A program made the position numbers and the translations under genes. Positions 21,480-34,823 of a DNA stretch of 64,000 bases are shown here, piece by piece. Source of the stretch: Helichrysum umbraculigerum. Its lineage: Eukaryota > Streptophyta > Magnoliopsida > Asterales > Asteraceae. The notes under the pieces were generated by a model. The model was not told the origin of the DNA, did no database searches, and saw nothing but the letters and a program-made list of their open reading frames with translations. The first letter of the stretch is position 1, and each line of letters starts with the position of its first letter. The stretch is taken from positions 78,458,501 through 78,522,500 of the forward strand of contig CATIUR010000003.1 in the NCBI GenBank assembly GCA_949592205.1. Reading direction: 5' to 3'.

Positions 21480-24400
21480 ATGCCGCCAAAGTCAAGACCA
21501 TACACCGATGCTCAGCTTACATCGCTTATAACCCAGGCTGTTACTGAAGCCTTGGCTCGGAATACCCCACAAAACTCCACCAGAAACAGCGATGCCGCTG
21601 AAACCACTACTGCTAAACCTTGTTCTTACAAGGACTTTCAAAGCTGCAAACCCTCCAGCTTCAAGGGTTCTGAAGGAGCCATCGGACTTATCAGATGGTT
21701 CGAGAAAATGGAAACTGTTTTCCGTGTCAGCAAATGCGCGGAGAACGACAAAGTAAACTTCGTCACCTGCTCTCTTGAAGATGATGCCCACTCTTGGTGG
21801 AATTCATATACCCAATCAGTGGGTGCTGACACTGCCTACCAACTCTCTTGGGAGGACTTGAAAGCAAAACTCACTGCCAAATACTGCTCAATTGCCAAAC
21901 TCCAAAAGCTGGACGAGGAGTTCTGGAACCTAAAGGTTCAGGGTGGTGATATCGATGGTTATACCACCAGATTCCAGCAACTCGCTGCCCTCCGCCCAGC
22001 CATGGTAAGCACAGAACCTGATAAAATCAGGAAGTACATCCTCGGCCTTCCTGAGCCTGTTCGGGGGCATGTTGCCTCTTCCAACCAAACCACCATTGAC
22101 GGTGCAATCCTATTGGCCCAAGATCTGATGTCCATGAGCCAAGATTCTGAACCACCCACTTCATCCTCCCAAAACAACAAGCGAAAGTGGTCTGACTACC
22201 ACAACAACCACTCCAACCAACAAAACAAGAAACCCGACACCATCAAAGCCTACAACACCACCACTGACATCACACGGGGCTACACTGGGAACAAACCCTA
22301 TTGTTCCAAGTGCAGCCGTCACCATGAAGGCTCCTGTGGTCCCTTTTGCAACAATTGCAAGAGGTACGGCCATCTCACCAAAGATTGCAATTCTCCTGCC
22401 AACAACAATTCCAACAACAACACCAGACCACCCAAAGTCTGTTTTGAGTGTGGGAAACCAGGGCACTTCAGGGATAAGTGCCCAAAGCTGAAGAATAACA
22501 ACAACAACAACAACAACAACCGCAACAGCAACAGCAACAACAACAACACCCGAAGCAGAGCCTTCGTCATCAAATCTGGGGACGCCCGCCAAGACCCGAA
22601 TGTGGTCTCGGGTATGTTCCTCCTCAACAACTTAAATGCTTCTGTTCTATTTGATACTGGTGCTGATAGAAGCTTTATCTCTGATGACTTTTGCCCACTA
22701 CTTGACATCAATCCTGTTGCCTTAGATGTTAAGTACACTGTAGAACTAGCAAATGGCGAACTTATAGAAACCGATAGTGTGATACCTAATTGCACTTTAA
22801 ACCTAGCTGACGAAACCTTTCCAATCGATCTTGTACCCGTTGAAATCGGAAGTTTCGACGTAATCGTTTGTTACGATAAGATCGTCCGCATTCCACTCGC
22901 TGCCGGTGGAACCTTGATCATACAGGGGGAGACCGGTGAGACGGGACTCAATATCATCTCTTGCTTAAAAACCCGAAAATTTCTGAGAAAGGGTTACCCT
23001 GCAATACTCGCACACATCACAGAGAAGAAGTCGGAGGAGAAGCGACTTGAGGATGTGCCAATTGTTAGAGACTTTCCCGAAGTCTTTCCGGAAGAACTAC
23101 CTGGTTTACCTCCGCCTAGACAGGTTGAGTTCTCAATTGCTCTCGTGCCGGGTGCCGCACCGGTGGCCCGTACACCGTACCGTTTAGCCCCATCCGAACT
23201 TCAGGAGTTGTCCTCTCAGTTACAAGAACTTCTGGATAGAGGATTCATTAGGCCGAGTTCTTCGCCTTGGGGAGCTCCGGTCTTATTTGTTAAAAAGAAG
23301 GACGGTTCATTTCGAATGTGCATCGACTACCGAGAGTTGAACAAATTGACCGTCAAGAACCGTTATCCACTTCCTCGCATTGATGATCTATTCGACCAAC
23401 TTCAGGGTTCAAGCTTCTACTCAAAAATCGACCTGCGATCAGGCTATCATCAGTTACGAGTTCGCGACACCGATATTCCAAAAACTGCTTTCAGAACTCG
23501 TTACGGGCACTACGAATTCCAAGTGATGCCCTTTGGTCTAACCAACGCACCGGCTGTATTCATGGACCTCATGAATCGGGTGTGCAAACCTTACCTCGAT
23601 AAGTTTGTCATCGTCTTTATTGATGACATACTCATTTACTCGCGCAACGAGCAAGAACATGCGCAACACCTCAGAACCATCCTTGAACTACTTAGACACG
23701 AGGAGCTGTATGCAAAATTCTCTAAGTGTGAGTTCTGGATCCAAACTGTTCAATTCCTTGGTCACGTGATCGACAGTCAAGGAATTCACGTTGACCCATC
23801 AAAAATCGAGGCTATCAAAGACTGGCAAGCACCCACCTCTGCAACTGAAGTACGACAATTCTTGGGTCTTGCTGGGTACTATCGGCGATTTATCGAAAAC
23901 TTCTCTAAAATAGCTCAACCACTCACGGTACTGACTCAGAAGGACAAAAGGTTCGATTGGACCGATAAACAAGAGTCAGCATTCCAACTTCTGAAACAAA
24001 AGCTTTGCAGTGCTCCAATTCTATCCTTACCCGAAGGCACCGATGACTTCGTGGTATACTGTGATGCTTCTCACCAAGGTCTCGGTTGCGTATTGATGCA
24101 ACGAGATAAAGTTATTGCCTATGCCTCACGACAGCTGAAAATTCACGAAAAGAACTACACCACTCATGATCTCGAACTTGGAGCTGTCGTTTTTGCTCTC
24201 AAAATCTGGAGACATTATCTCTACGGCACTAAGTGCACCATCTTTACCGATCATAAAAGCCTCCAACATATATTCGATCAGAAGGATCTCAATATGAGGC
24301 AACGTCGATGGGTCGAGTTGCTTACCGATTACGACTGCGAGATCAAGTACCATCCAGGGAAGGCTAATGTTGTAGCCGATGCCCTCAGCCGAAAGGAACG

Positions 24401-24701
24401 ACCGAAACCACTTCGAGTCCGAGCTCTCAGTATGACCATTCATAACGATCTTACTATTCAAATTCATACCGCTCAGATCGAAGCCCTGAAACCTGAAAAC
24501 ATCAAAAACGAAGCCTTACGGGGTATTGACAAACAATTTGAAACCAAATCTAACGGGATTAGGTATTTCTCAAACCGAATCTGGTTGCCTAATTTCGGAA
24601 ACCTACGAGACTTGGTGATGGACGAGGCTCACAAGTCTAAATATTATATCCATCCGGGATCCGATAAGATGTACCACGGCATCAAGGAATTTTATTGGTA
24701 G
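21480..24701 (+). pseudogene. Gag-pol of element A, up to the stop in integrase
   Basis: The 1073-codon frame starts [12 protein letters not shown]. In order it has Gag (about 55-190, with [19 protein letters not shown]), zinc knuckles ([14 protein letters not shown] at about 285 and [14 protein letters not shown] at about 322), an Asn-rich AAC-repeat linker, aspartic protease ([10 protein letters not shown] at about 390), reverse transcriptase (FIDDILIYS at about 712), RNase H ([12 protein letters not shown] at about 860) and the start of the integrase zinc finger. Relative to element B, 39 bp are missing near 22865, removing the IGMDWL part of the protease. TAG at 24699-24701 replaces the second Trp of the FYWWPNM motif, separating the integrase core. 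The reading frame is otherwise continuous to 25904. Confidence 0.9.
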
Positions 24702-24707
24702 CCAAAT

Positions 24708-25904
24708 ATGAAAGCCGAAATCGCCACTTACGTCAGCAAGTGCCTTACTTGCTCGAAAGTCAAAACCGAACATCAGAAACCTTCTGGCTTACTCCAACAA
24801 CCTGAAATTCCTGAATGGAAATGGGAACAAATTGCCATGGATTTCATAACCAAACTACCCAAGTCGTCGAGCGGTTGCGATACCATTTGGGTGATCGTCG
24901 ATCGTCTCACCAAATCTGCTCATTTCTTGGCAATCAAGGAAAACGATAAAATGGAACGCCTTACACAAATCTACATCAAGAATATCGTTTCTCATCATGG
25001 TGTTCCAATCTCGATCATCTCTGACAGGGATGCCCGTTTCACTTCTCACTTTTGGCAGTCACTTCAAAAAGCATTGGGTACCCGTCTCGATATGAGTACC
25101 GCGTACCATCCTCAAACCGATGGCCAAAGTGAACGAACAATCCAAACCCTGGAAGATATGCTACGCGCCTGCGTAGTTGATTTCGGTACAAACTGGGAAA
25201 GACATCTACCGTTGTGCGAATTCTCGTACAATAACAGCTATCATGCCAGCATTAAGGCTGCACCTTTTGAGGCATTGTACGGTCGTAAGTGCCGATCACC
25301 GATCTGTTGGACTGAAGTGGGAGATAGTCAACTCACTGGTCCTGGACTCATACACGCCACCACTGAGAAAATTGTGGAAATCCAAAACAGACTCAAAGCC
25401 GCACGTGATCGTCAGAAAAGTTATGCTGACGTGAGACGCAAACCACTCGAGTTCCAAGTTGGGGATCGAGTACTCTTAAAAGTATCGCCTTGGAAAGGCG
25501 TCATCCATTTTGGTAAACGCGGGAAGTTGAACCCCAGGTACATCGGGCCTTTTGAGATCCTCGAACGGATTGGCCCCGTAGCTTATCGATTGCAGCTGCC
25601 ATCCGAACTCAGCAGCGTGCACCCCACTTTTCACATTTCAAATCTGAAGAAGTGTCTGTCTGATGAGACACTTATTATTCCACTAGATGAAATTCGTGTT
25701 GATGATAAACTCCACTTCGTTGAGGAACCCGCTGAAATTATGGACCGTGAGGTCAAACAACTGAAACAAAGTCGTATTCCCATCGTCAAGGTCAGATGGA
25801 ATTCGCGGCGTGGTCCGGAATTCACCTGGGAACGGGAAGACCAGATGCGACTCAAATATCCTCAACTCTTCACTGATTCTACCTCGAACACGACCTCGAG
25901 CTAA
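24708..25904 (+). pseudogene. Integrase core and chromodomain of element A (downstream of the stop)
   Basis: This continues the gag-pol frame after the TAG at 24699, taken from the next Met. It begins in the zinc finger ([11 protein letters not shown], residues 12-22). The catalytic core has MDFITKLP at about 44, [12 protein letters not shown] at about 104 and [15 protein letters not shown] at about 128. It then has the GPF/Y-like module ([13 protein letters not shown] at about 275) and a C-terminal chromodomain-like tail ([21 protein letters not shown] at about 360-380). Ending with [12 protein letters not shown], it is full length at the C-terminus, unlike element B. A chromodomain would direct integration to marked chromatin (family knowledge). 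Confidence 0.88.
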
Positions 25905-25928
25905 ATTTCGGGACGAAATTCTTCTAAC

Positions 25929-25938
25929 AGGGGGAGAA
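25929..25938 (+). promoter_or_regulatory. Polypurine tract of element A
   Basis: AGGGGGAGAA lies immediately before the 3' LTR at 25939, and the identical tract precedes the 3' LTR of element B (39303-39312). It primes plus-strand synthesis. Confidence 0.85.
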
Positions 25939-28483
25939 TGTAACACCCGCCAATTTAGGACTAGTAAATAGTGCCTAATCATACGTTAATACATGTAATT
26001 AGTTCTGTGTTAGGCTAATTAATGAATCGAATTATATATATATTGTTGAATATATACGAAAATGCGATTTGATTAAATCGTACGCAATTTAAATCGAATG
26101 TATTTCGACTCAATTTAATACGGACGTTGGTGACCAATTTTATTAAATAACGCTCTTATGTCAAAAATATTATTATGATAATATTTCGTATTCATTCGTA
26201 TCGTACAAACAAAACTTACACAAATTAAAATATTAAAATGCGCAAACTAAATAAACAAACTTACATTTTATAACTCAAATATAAATTTATTTGTAAAATA
26301 TATAAATAAAATATCGCGTAATAAATTGTATTTTAAAACTTATAATTAAAATGTAAAATAATTATTTAACGTTTAGACGACGGAGTAAACGAACACCGCA
26401 CGGAGCGGGAACGCGGGGTGAAAAATGGGAAGTTAACCTCCCATTCCCCACCAATTTCTTTCTCATTTCTCTTATCACTCTCTCTCTCTTACACTCTCTT
26501 TCTTTCTTTTCTCTAACCACCACCACCTCCAAAATACTCACAAAATCATCAAATAAACATACTAAACGCACTCGGATCATAGCATCGCTTTGGAGAAAAA
26601 TGACCACGACACCACGATCTATCATCCTATCTTTTCGGATTTTTGATCCGACAATTTGTAAGTTTCTGACAAATCCCGAAATCTCCCGTTTTCAAGTGTT
26701 TTTGCTTGTTAGTAGTTTATATCAACTTATAATGTCCAAATATGGGTTGGGTAAAAGTTTTGGACCAAACGGAAACCGAAAAACTCGTTTTCGACACATT
26801 TTCCGGCCAACAGAACGCTACGTCACTTTTGGACCCAGATTTATGCGACGTCAGCTGCGACGTCGCAAAACCCCTCGTAACGTCGCATAGTGCGACGTCA
26901 GTCACAACGTCGCACGAATCCTCGACGTCGTATATAGCGACGCAGCCTATTACGTCGCATTGACTTGCGAATGTCGCACATAGCGACGCAGACCTTAACG
27001 TCGCCAACTTAACCAACGTCGCATTAGCGACGCAGCACCCTACGTCGCATTAAATTGCGAAACGTCGCCTTTAGCGACGTCATGCTCAACGTCGCAACCC
27101 TACCTGCGACGTCGCACCCAACGTCGCACAAATCAGAACCTCAAAAACATAGATTTTTACTAAGTGTCGAGACTCGAAATTTATCACTCGATTTACCCAA
27201 ATTCAGATCCCAGATGCGTTTTTCGTCAAAGCAATATAGTAGAAATAAAAATTTTCCAAGCTGACCTGGCAGCTCGACCCCAGCCAGGGGCTCTGCCCCT
27301 TGGACCCCGCCAGGGGCTGCCGCCCCTTGGACCCCGCTACCAGGGGCGCTGCCCCCGGACCCCCGTACTTAGATTCCGTAACGGCTTCTAAAACACAATC
27401 AAAACACATTTTTCAAGTAAAACGACACGAAATCAAAATGATAATAGTTGAGATTATTATTACAAATCCGTCACCAACGGGCCGTACATATTTTCAAACA
27501 TTCGAATAAATCAACTAAATGTAATTTGGACATTATAGTTGGACGAACAACTACAAGGTAGTCTTATTAGATACCTTCGCATATTATAACCATCGCGTGT
27601 CGTGGACACCCTCAGGTTACAAGTCTTTGGACTTCGATTCTCGGCTAATCATTCTCAGTTTATTTTCATAAACTCAACGACTCAGGTGAGTTTCATAGCC
27701 CCTCTTTTTACTATTTTACTCAGGGGTGTGATATACTGCTCAACTTTTAACATGTGAACGCAAGTACCAACTTTTCATATACTACATGAGTTTTTCGAAA
27801 CTAATCATTTTAAAGTCCTCCGTCAGCATAGTTGTTAATACGTTGTAGCGTGAATATTAGTATATGGTACCATATAGGATTGACCCACCTCGTCCGGGTT
27901 AGCAAGCACTAACCGGGTAAACGGACGTACTAATATTTGGGAAGACGAATGTGGATTAGGCATTCGTGGAGGCACCTCGCCCTGAATTCTCTATAGGGGA
28001 CCCGGCCCTCGAGTTAAGCTCAACTATGTGCTCATGGCTGTATACACGATGACAATCATTTAATTGCTGGATGCAATTCATTATTAAATTGCTGGATGCA
28101 ATTCATTATTTAAATCTTGCGGTTCACACTATATTAACTGATTTCAAACCTGTGAGCTCACCAGCTTTTAGCTGACCTTTTAGCATATATCGCAGGTACC
28201 AAGCAGTAGGATGTTTCTGCTTCAGGATTTTAGCTCGAGTCAGCATACAGAAGATTGAGATTTTCTTGCATTAGTATATTTTGTACAAGTACTTATGTAC
28301 TGAAATCTCATTTGATTTAAACTCGAGCTATGTAAAGCTTAAATGTTGTAAACATTTCTATTATCAATATATTTTGTTAAAACGACGCATATAGAGTCGT
28401 TTACTATATATCTTTGTGTTTTGTTATTGATTAGTAACACCCAAATCAAGCTTCCGCAAATCATCAAATTTGGGGGTGTTACA
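25939..28483 (+). repeat. 3' LTR of element A
   Basis: This 2545 bp LTR has the same landmarks as the 5' LTR and only scattered base changes (for example GTCGC to GTCAC near 26823 and GTGTAT to GTTTAT near 27659). It is followed by the duplication ACATT. High LTR identity marks a fairly young insertion, older than element B. Confidence 0.95.
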
Positions 28484-28488
28484 ACATT

Positions 28489-29735
28489 GTTTAAAATTTA
28501 GAGCCTCTTGTACGATGATTTTTCGTTGAAAATTAAATGAAATCGAATTTTTTCCTTATATGTTGAATTCATGCTAAATCTTGGTTGCTTTAATTTAACG
28601 CTTACTTGAAGAAAAAAATCAATTCGGAATCGTAAATCTATATAATTTGCCCTCATTAACAAAACTTTCCGGTACCGCCCGTAAAAAGCTTAACATTTTT
28701 ATGAACGGTGGTGATTTTAGAGAAACATCCTAGTAACAAACTAGAACAAAAATTCAATGTTACATGTGCAATCTTATAACTTTGTAATCTTGTATAAACA
28801 GGGCCGTCTCTGAGTTTCGAGAGGCCCTGGATGAAAACTGATAAATTGTCGAAAGAGAGCTCTATATCTAACTATAAGATATTTTTTTCATTTTTTTTGT
28901 TGCTGCTCAATCAACTTTGAAATAGCCTAAACCTATTTTTCATGTTTTATGCAATTAACAATCAAATTATATATGTATATATATGTATACGTGTACACAG
29001 ATATACACAAACATACACATTTTGAGGCCTTTATAATTTGGAGGCCCTGGGCATATTGAACCCAGCAGATAACCACATTTAATATCAGTTTAATGCCCGT
29101 TTGAACATCAACTCTTTCTTGCGTTGCATAGTCAAGAGTGATCTTGTTGTACGCTCTCAACGTGATTATTTACCACAATTCTGCAATTAAGTCAATACAC
29201 AAACAAATTAACACCAGTTTCAAGAATCGTAATGGTAATAGATTGTCAACAATTTAACAAAGTATATGGCCTTGTAATTATGCCTTCCCAAATTAATCGG
29301 ACTTCAATCTGTCGCTCCATCAACACGTATAACTTATAAGACCATATATGCCACTTACACATATATACAGTCTTTACTTCTCTCTTTATATTCCATGAAA
29401 ACCAAAGGATCCATATCATTAACCATAATAACAGGACATCAAACTCAAACTCTAAGACTTTATTGATGTGATTGCGCATTTGTTAAATGCGCAGTTACTG
29501 TTATTGCGCATTTATTAAATTTGCACAAACAAATACGCAAATATCCAACACTTGGTAAATCTGTTGTCTTTGAAATGTTATTTTATGTAGAAATTTGGAT
29601 GTTTTTGTGTCGATAGCTACAGGTAACCGAGTTATCCATGGAAGCTAGGAACTTCATTCAAGCATGTAAAATACCAAATTTCAAGTACAGACGCAAGATT
29701 GGAGCAAAGTTTCAACGAATGTTCCTTTAAGTCTG
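28489..29735. other. Spacer between element A and the Athila-type element, with a possible hAT relic
   Basis: No gene is visible. 28799-29049 begins CAGGGCCGTCTCTGAG and ends GGAGGCCCTG, so it has inverted CAGGGCC ends as some hAT MITEs do, but the 8 bp flanks (TGTATAAA and GGCATATT) do not match. An AT dinucleotide-rich stretch covers about 28968-29020. A 9 bp dyad TGCGCATTT/AAATGCGCA lies at 29473-29493. Confidence 0.45.
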
Positions 29736-29740
29736 GGATA

Positions 29741-31275
29741 TGATGTGCGAAATTTAGTTATAAAATTATCGTTGAAAAGTAACCAAGAAAGTACCGAGCT
29801 AGACCAAAACACAACCAGGCAGTGGACCCTATCGTGTAGTAGTATAGTTTGGTAAGTTCGGGTTCGAACACAGGGAACTTAAGTTAAGATAATCAAGATA
29901 AGTGTGAGCAATTTAGAAAATAAAATAAAAGTTGGTTTTGTGTGACCGAGTTGTCACGTTGCTTAAAACTACGCTTTTTAGTCAAACTAGGCAAGTGGAC
30001 TCTTAAGAGTCAAAGTAATTGGTTTGAAACTTTCAAATATAAAAAAACAATACTTGCTTGGATTAGATCGTTAGTGATTTCGGGGTGTAAAGTTAAAACC
30101 GGTTTATTCTATGCAAGCAAATTTCCATCAAACCTAGGCTTAACATTCGCCATCACCTAAAGTTCAACTTCAATTTGCAAACTCATGATTTTATCACGTA
30201 ACGGACATTCGCCATGGCTACCTACTTGCATGTTTGAGCTTAATTATCAACTTGTTTCAAAACCACATCCGTAATTAAGTTCAACCATTTATAGACAAAT
30301 AACCGATAACAATTTGCTAGCAAGAAAACGTTCGCTATATCCTTTAGCAAATTATCAAACAAGTTAATTCAATAACATCAACCTCAAACACGCAAGTTGG
30401 AGATTAAACATAAGTTCAAACTAGAAGAGTTTATGATTCATCCACACGAAAAGCATTCGCCAATTTCGCTAACTCATATCATGCTAGTTAACTAGTTTTA
30501 CTTGTAACAATATCCACATTCGCGAAAATAGATGCATTTATACATTTCATACAAATGACAAGTATTTTTAATAAGCAACAAACGTTCGCTATAATTGCTT
30601 AGCCAAAATACCCACAAGCTTCAACTAATCAAACTAGTTACATACAAATCCATGGATGAATCTTAAACTCGAAGCATAAAATTCACTACAAAAGATAACA
30701 CCCCTAGTCACTAACTAGTTCATCCAAGCAAGTACACCAAAATCTAGCTAACAATCATACTAGCATCACTATATACACAAATCATCAAAGATATCAAAGG
30801 AAACATGATTATATTCGAATAAAAATGAAAACCGAGTGATTACAATGTCGGGATGATGATTGTTTGTAAACGAGTGAAGTTATATGAAAGGAAATCTTCA
30901 AGAATGTGAAAGAAATCCTCTAAACCCTAAAAATCGCCTTTTGGAGCTGGTTTTCGTGTGTGAAGATGGAGATAAAAAAGTTGGTGAGATCCAAAGTGAA
31001 AAGTGCTTTTTGTAGCAAAAAGTGTTATGCCGCCCAAAGGACTCGGCAGCTCAGGGTAACCAGCCGGTGGCTTCTCCAAATTCAAACGACCCGGCGGCTA
31101 ACACCTTTGGCCCAGCGGCTTCTAAACAAGAGGCATCACCCGGCGGCTTCTGTTCCCAAGCCGGCGGCTTCTACACACTTTCCAGCAAATCAGCTTTGAG
31201 CCCAAGACTTCAACACTTTTCACACTTTGCTCGAATCTACACCCAAATGTAATCCAAACTTTGATCCTTCAATAT
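29741..31275 (-). repeat. 3' LTR of the Athila-type element, distal segment
   Basis: This is the larger part of the 3' LTR (its 3' end on the minus strand). It begins on the plus strand with TGATGTGCGAAATTTAG, matching 52987. Element B entered at AATAT (31271-31275), and the remainder resumes at 41763. Small indels distinguish it from the 5' LTR, including an extra CGGCGGCTTCTGTTCCCAAGC unit near 31142-31162. Confidence 0.93.
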
Positions 31276-33720
31276 TGTAACACCCGCCACATTAGGACTA
31301 GTAATTAGTGCCTAATCATATGTTAATACATGTAATTAGTTCCTTGTTAGGCTAATTAATGTATCGAATTATATATATTGTTGAATATATACGAATATGC
31401 GATTTGATTAAATCGTACGCAATTTAAATCGAATGTACTTCGATTCTATTTTATATGGACGTTGGTGACAAATTTTATTAAATAACGTTGTTATGTCAAA
31501 AACATTATTATAATAATATTTAGTATTCATTCGGATCGTACAAACTGAACCCACACGATTTAAAAGCTTTAAAACGCGCAAGTTAAATAAACCAAATTAC
31601 ATTTATAATTCAAATATAAACTTATTTGGAAAATAACTTAATAAAATATCGCGTAATAATTTGTATTTTAAAACTTACCAATTAATATATAAAATAATTT
31701 ATTTAACGTTTAAACGACGGAGCAAACGAACACCGCACGGAGCGGGAACGCGGGCGAAAAATGGGAGGATAACCTCCCATTCCCACCTCATTTCTTTCAT
31801 TTATTTCTTTTCCTCTCTCTCTCCTTCATCTTTTTCTCTCTTTCTTTTTAATCACCACCAACCACCTCCACCTTCAAAAATCTCACAAAAACGCAAAATA
31901 AACATATCAAACGACTTCGGATCTTCAAGATTTTTAGAGATTCACGACCACCGCGACACGATCTATCTTTCTATCTTTCCGAAATTTCATTTCGGCGATT
32001 TGTAAGTTTCCGACACCTCTCGTTTTTAAGTGTTTTTACTTGTTTGCGGTTTGTATCGACTTATAATGTTCAAATAAGGGTTGGGTAAAAGTTTTGGACC
32101 GAACGGAAACCGAAAAACTCGTTTTCGACCCATTTTCCGGCCAACAGACCGCTACGTCGCATTTGGCCCGGAATTTATGCGACGTCAGCTTCTACGTCGC
32201 AAAACCCCTCGTGACGTCGCATGGTGCGACGTCAGTCACAACGTCGCATTAAATTGCGACGTCGCATATAGCGACGTCAGCCTTAACGTCGCCAATACCT
32301 CGCCACGTCGCACTTAGCGACGCAAGCCCCTACGTCGCAGAAATCAGAACCTCAAAAACATAGATTTTTACTAAGTGTCGAGACTCAAAATTTATCACTC
32401 GATTTTACCCAAATTCAGATCCAGATGCGTTTTTCGTCAAAGCAATATAGTAGAAATAAAAATTTTCCAAGCTGACCTGGCAGCTCGACCCCAGCCAGGG
32501 GCTCTGCCCCTTGGACCCCGCCAGGGGCTGCCGCCCCTTGGACCCCGCTACCAGGGGCGCTGCCCCCGGACCCCCGTACTTAGATTTCGTAACGGCTTCT
32601 AAAACACAATCAAAACACATTTTTCAAGTAAAACGCCACGAAATCAAAATAGTAATAATTGAGATTATTATTACAAATCCGTCACCAACGGGCCGTACAC
32701 TTTTCAAACACTTAAACGTATCAACCAAATAGTGGAGATTTGGACATTATAGTTGGACAAACAACTGCAGGGGTGATCTTTTGAGATACCCAATCATATT
32801 TATAACCATCGCGTGTCGTGGACACCCTCAGGTTACAAGTCTTTGGACTTCATTTCGGCTAATCAACTTACGTTTGTTTAAACGCTTACAGACTCAGGTG
32901 AGACTCATAGCCCCTCTTTTACTATTTTACTCAGGGGTGTGATATACTGCTCAAACTTTTAACATGTGAACGCAAGTACCAACTTTTCATATACTACATG
33001 AGTTTTTCGAAACTAATCATTTTAAAGTCCTCCGTCAGCATAGTTGTTAATACGTTGTAGCGTGAATATTAGTATATGGTACCATATAGGATTGACCCTC
33101 CTCGTTCGGGTTAGCAAGCACTAACCGGGTAAACGGACGTACTAATATTTGGGAAGACGAATGTTGATTAGGCATTCGTGGAGGCACCTCGCCCGGAATT
33201 CTCTATAGGGGACCCGGCCCTCGAGTTAAGCTCAACTATGTGCTCATGGCCGTATACACAATGATTATCATTTAATTGCTGGATGCAATTCATATTTAAT
33301 TGCTGGATGCAATTCATTATTTAATTGCTGGATGCAATTCATTATTTAAATCTTGCGGTTCATACGATATTACTTGATTTCAAACCTGTGAGCTCACCAG
33401 CTTTATAGCTGACCTTTTAGCATATATCGCAGGTACCAAGCAGTAGGATGTTTCTGCTTCAGGATTTTAGCTCGAGTCAGCATGCAGACGATTGAGATTT
33501 TCTTGCATTAGTATATTTTGTACAAGTACTTATGTACTGAAATCTCATTTTAATTAACTCGAGCTATGTAAATCTTTAAATGTTGTAAACATTTCAATTA
33601 TCAATATATTTTGTTAAAACGACGCATATAGAGTCGTTTGCTATTTATCTTTGTGCTTTGTTATTGATTAGTAACACCCAAAACAAGCTTCCGCAAATCA
33701 TCAAATTTGGGGGTGTTACA
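31276..33720 (+). repeat. 5' LTR of element B
   Basis: This 2445 bp LTR has a shorter ACGTCGC array (about 32150-32340) than element A, the same GC-rich hairpin block (about 32485-32575), and three rather than two copies of the AATTGCTGGATGCAATT dyad (about 33272-33345). Its first 60 bases (CGCCACATTAGG, then AATTAGTG, then CATATG) differ from the 3' LTR. Confidence 0.95.
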
Positions 33721-33723
33721 GAT

Positions 33724-33735
33724 TGGTATCAGAGC
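33724..33735 (+). other. Primer binding site of element B
   Basis: TGGTATCAGAGC lies three bases after the 5' LTR and is identical to that of element A. Confidence 0.9.
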
Positions 33736-34048
33736 CTAAGGTTATAGTGAACTAGGTTGCATTTAGTGAGCCTAGACTATGACCATTAGGCCGTATTCCT
33801 TATTAAGTATGACTGGTTCAGGGATTACAACATACGAGTTTAATTTAACATAGCCTGATCAACTATGTACAATTAAACAAAGATGATGTAAGATCTGAAA
33901 GTAGTTATGGCTGAACAGGGTACAATAGAAGACTCTGACCTCGAGAGAACCGAGACTTAAACATGTTTATACTAGACACTCAATAGGCTATATTATATAG
34001 GAGCTATATGAATATAGGCCTCAATCTTACTAACGCTTTGTCTCAGAA

Positions 34049-34534
34049 ATGGCAAACATTCCATCAAATTCATCTCGTTCTCAATCCGGGTCGCAGAACC
34101 CAAGGGTAGCAAGGAGGAACTCCAGGTTGCCTCGAGCTGGCCCGTACTCCACTCACTCCACCTTGCCGGCTCTAGCCGCTAGGGTGAATCAACACGAGCA
34201 ACGACTTCGCACCATGGATGTCGTGTTGCAGGAAACAAACGAAAACTGGAGACTTACATCCCTCGAACGCATAGAACAAGTCTCCGACGATCTTGAAACC
34301 ACTAACAACAACATGGATATCCTTCGTAATCAAATAATAGAAATAAGGGTGGAAAATGCCCTTCTGCAACAAAGGATGGATGAATGTGTGCAACGCTCAC
34401 TTGAGGCAGAAGAATATGCGCGTGGACTAACACAACGACTTGCACTAGCAGAAGACAACGCCCGACAAGCTAGCAGGCTTGCAAACACTGTGGACCGTCT
34501 TGTCACGATGATGGAACAAATTAATCTACGTTAA
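34049..34534 (+). CDS. Small coiled-coil ORF upstream of gag (element B), full length
   Basis: This 161-codon ORF opens MANIPSNSSRSQSGSQ and closes MMEQINLR. The N-terminal third is basic and Ser-rich (NPRVARRNSRLPRAGP). From about residue 45 to the end it is charged with regularly spaced Leu, Ile, Val and Met, typical of a long coiled coil, and lacks Cys and membrane segments. It sits 313 bp after the PBS and 289 bp before gag-pol in the same strand but as a separate frame. A homologous but truncated copy occurs in element A at 20705. This accessory ORF is not part of the standard gag-pol description of Tekay-type elements. A role in RNA or capsid assembly is guesswork. Confidence 0.65.
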   Translation: MANIPSNSSRSQSGSQNPRVARRNSRLPRAGPYSTHSTLPALAARVNQHEQRLRTMDVVLQETNENWRLTSLERIEQVSDDLETTNNNMDILRNQIIEIRVENALLQQRMDECVQRSLEAEEYARGLTQRLALAEDNARQASRLANTVDRLVTMMEQINLR

Positions 34535-34823
34535 GACTAGTGTAGTCTTTGTCTTGTAATCTACCCTGTAATCTAGTAACTATCTACGCGCTATTCTATA
34601 ATTCGGTCGGATGTAACAATTCCCGACATCTTTTGTAATACATCTGTAGGATGTAACCTTTGAACTCGTATCATCTATCAAGTATTCTTGCTGTTTTCGA
34701 CTCATATTAATTGCCATTATTCCTGTTGATGTTATGTATTACTGCTTTTATACATGTACATCTGAGATAAATACAACTTTCTTGCAAAATCTCATGTATC
34801 TTCATTTCTTTTATTGAAGAATC

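Larger units (their letters stand above)
17830..28483 (+). mobile_element. Chromovirus (Tekay/Del-type Ty3/gypsy) element A, complete but defective
   Basis: The element runs from TGTAACACCC to GGGTGTTACA with a perfect duplication ACATT on both sides (17825-17829 and 28484-28488). LTRs are 2547 and 2545 bp and nearly identical; a CT-repeat difference accounts for the 2 bp. The PBS is of the initiator-Met type and a polypurine tract sits at 25929-25938. The gene order, with integrase last and followed by a chromodomain-like tail, defines a Ty3/gypsy chromovirus. Defects are a stop in the small upstream ORF, a 39 bp loss relative to element B in the protease, and a TAG in the integrase zinc finger. 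Confidence 0.95.

Noticed and set aside
22161..22795. Antisense ORFs of 143 and 158 codons over gag
   Set aside because: Shadow frames opposite AAC-rich Asn repeats, read as Val/Leu runs; no independent signal.
28799..29049. hAT MITE with CAGGGCC ends
   Set aside because: Only about seven terminal bases match and the flanking 8 bp differ, so it is noted in the spacer entry but not called as an element.
29473..29493. Perfect 9-bp dyad TGCGCATTT/AAATGCGCA
   Set aside because: Short palindromes of this size are expected by chance in 64 kb; no associated feature.
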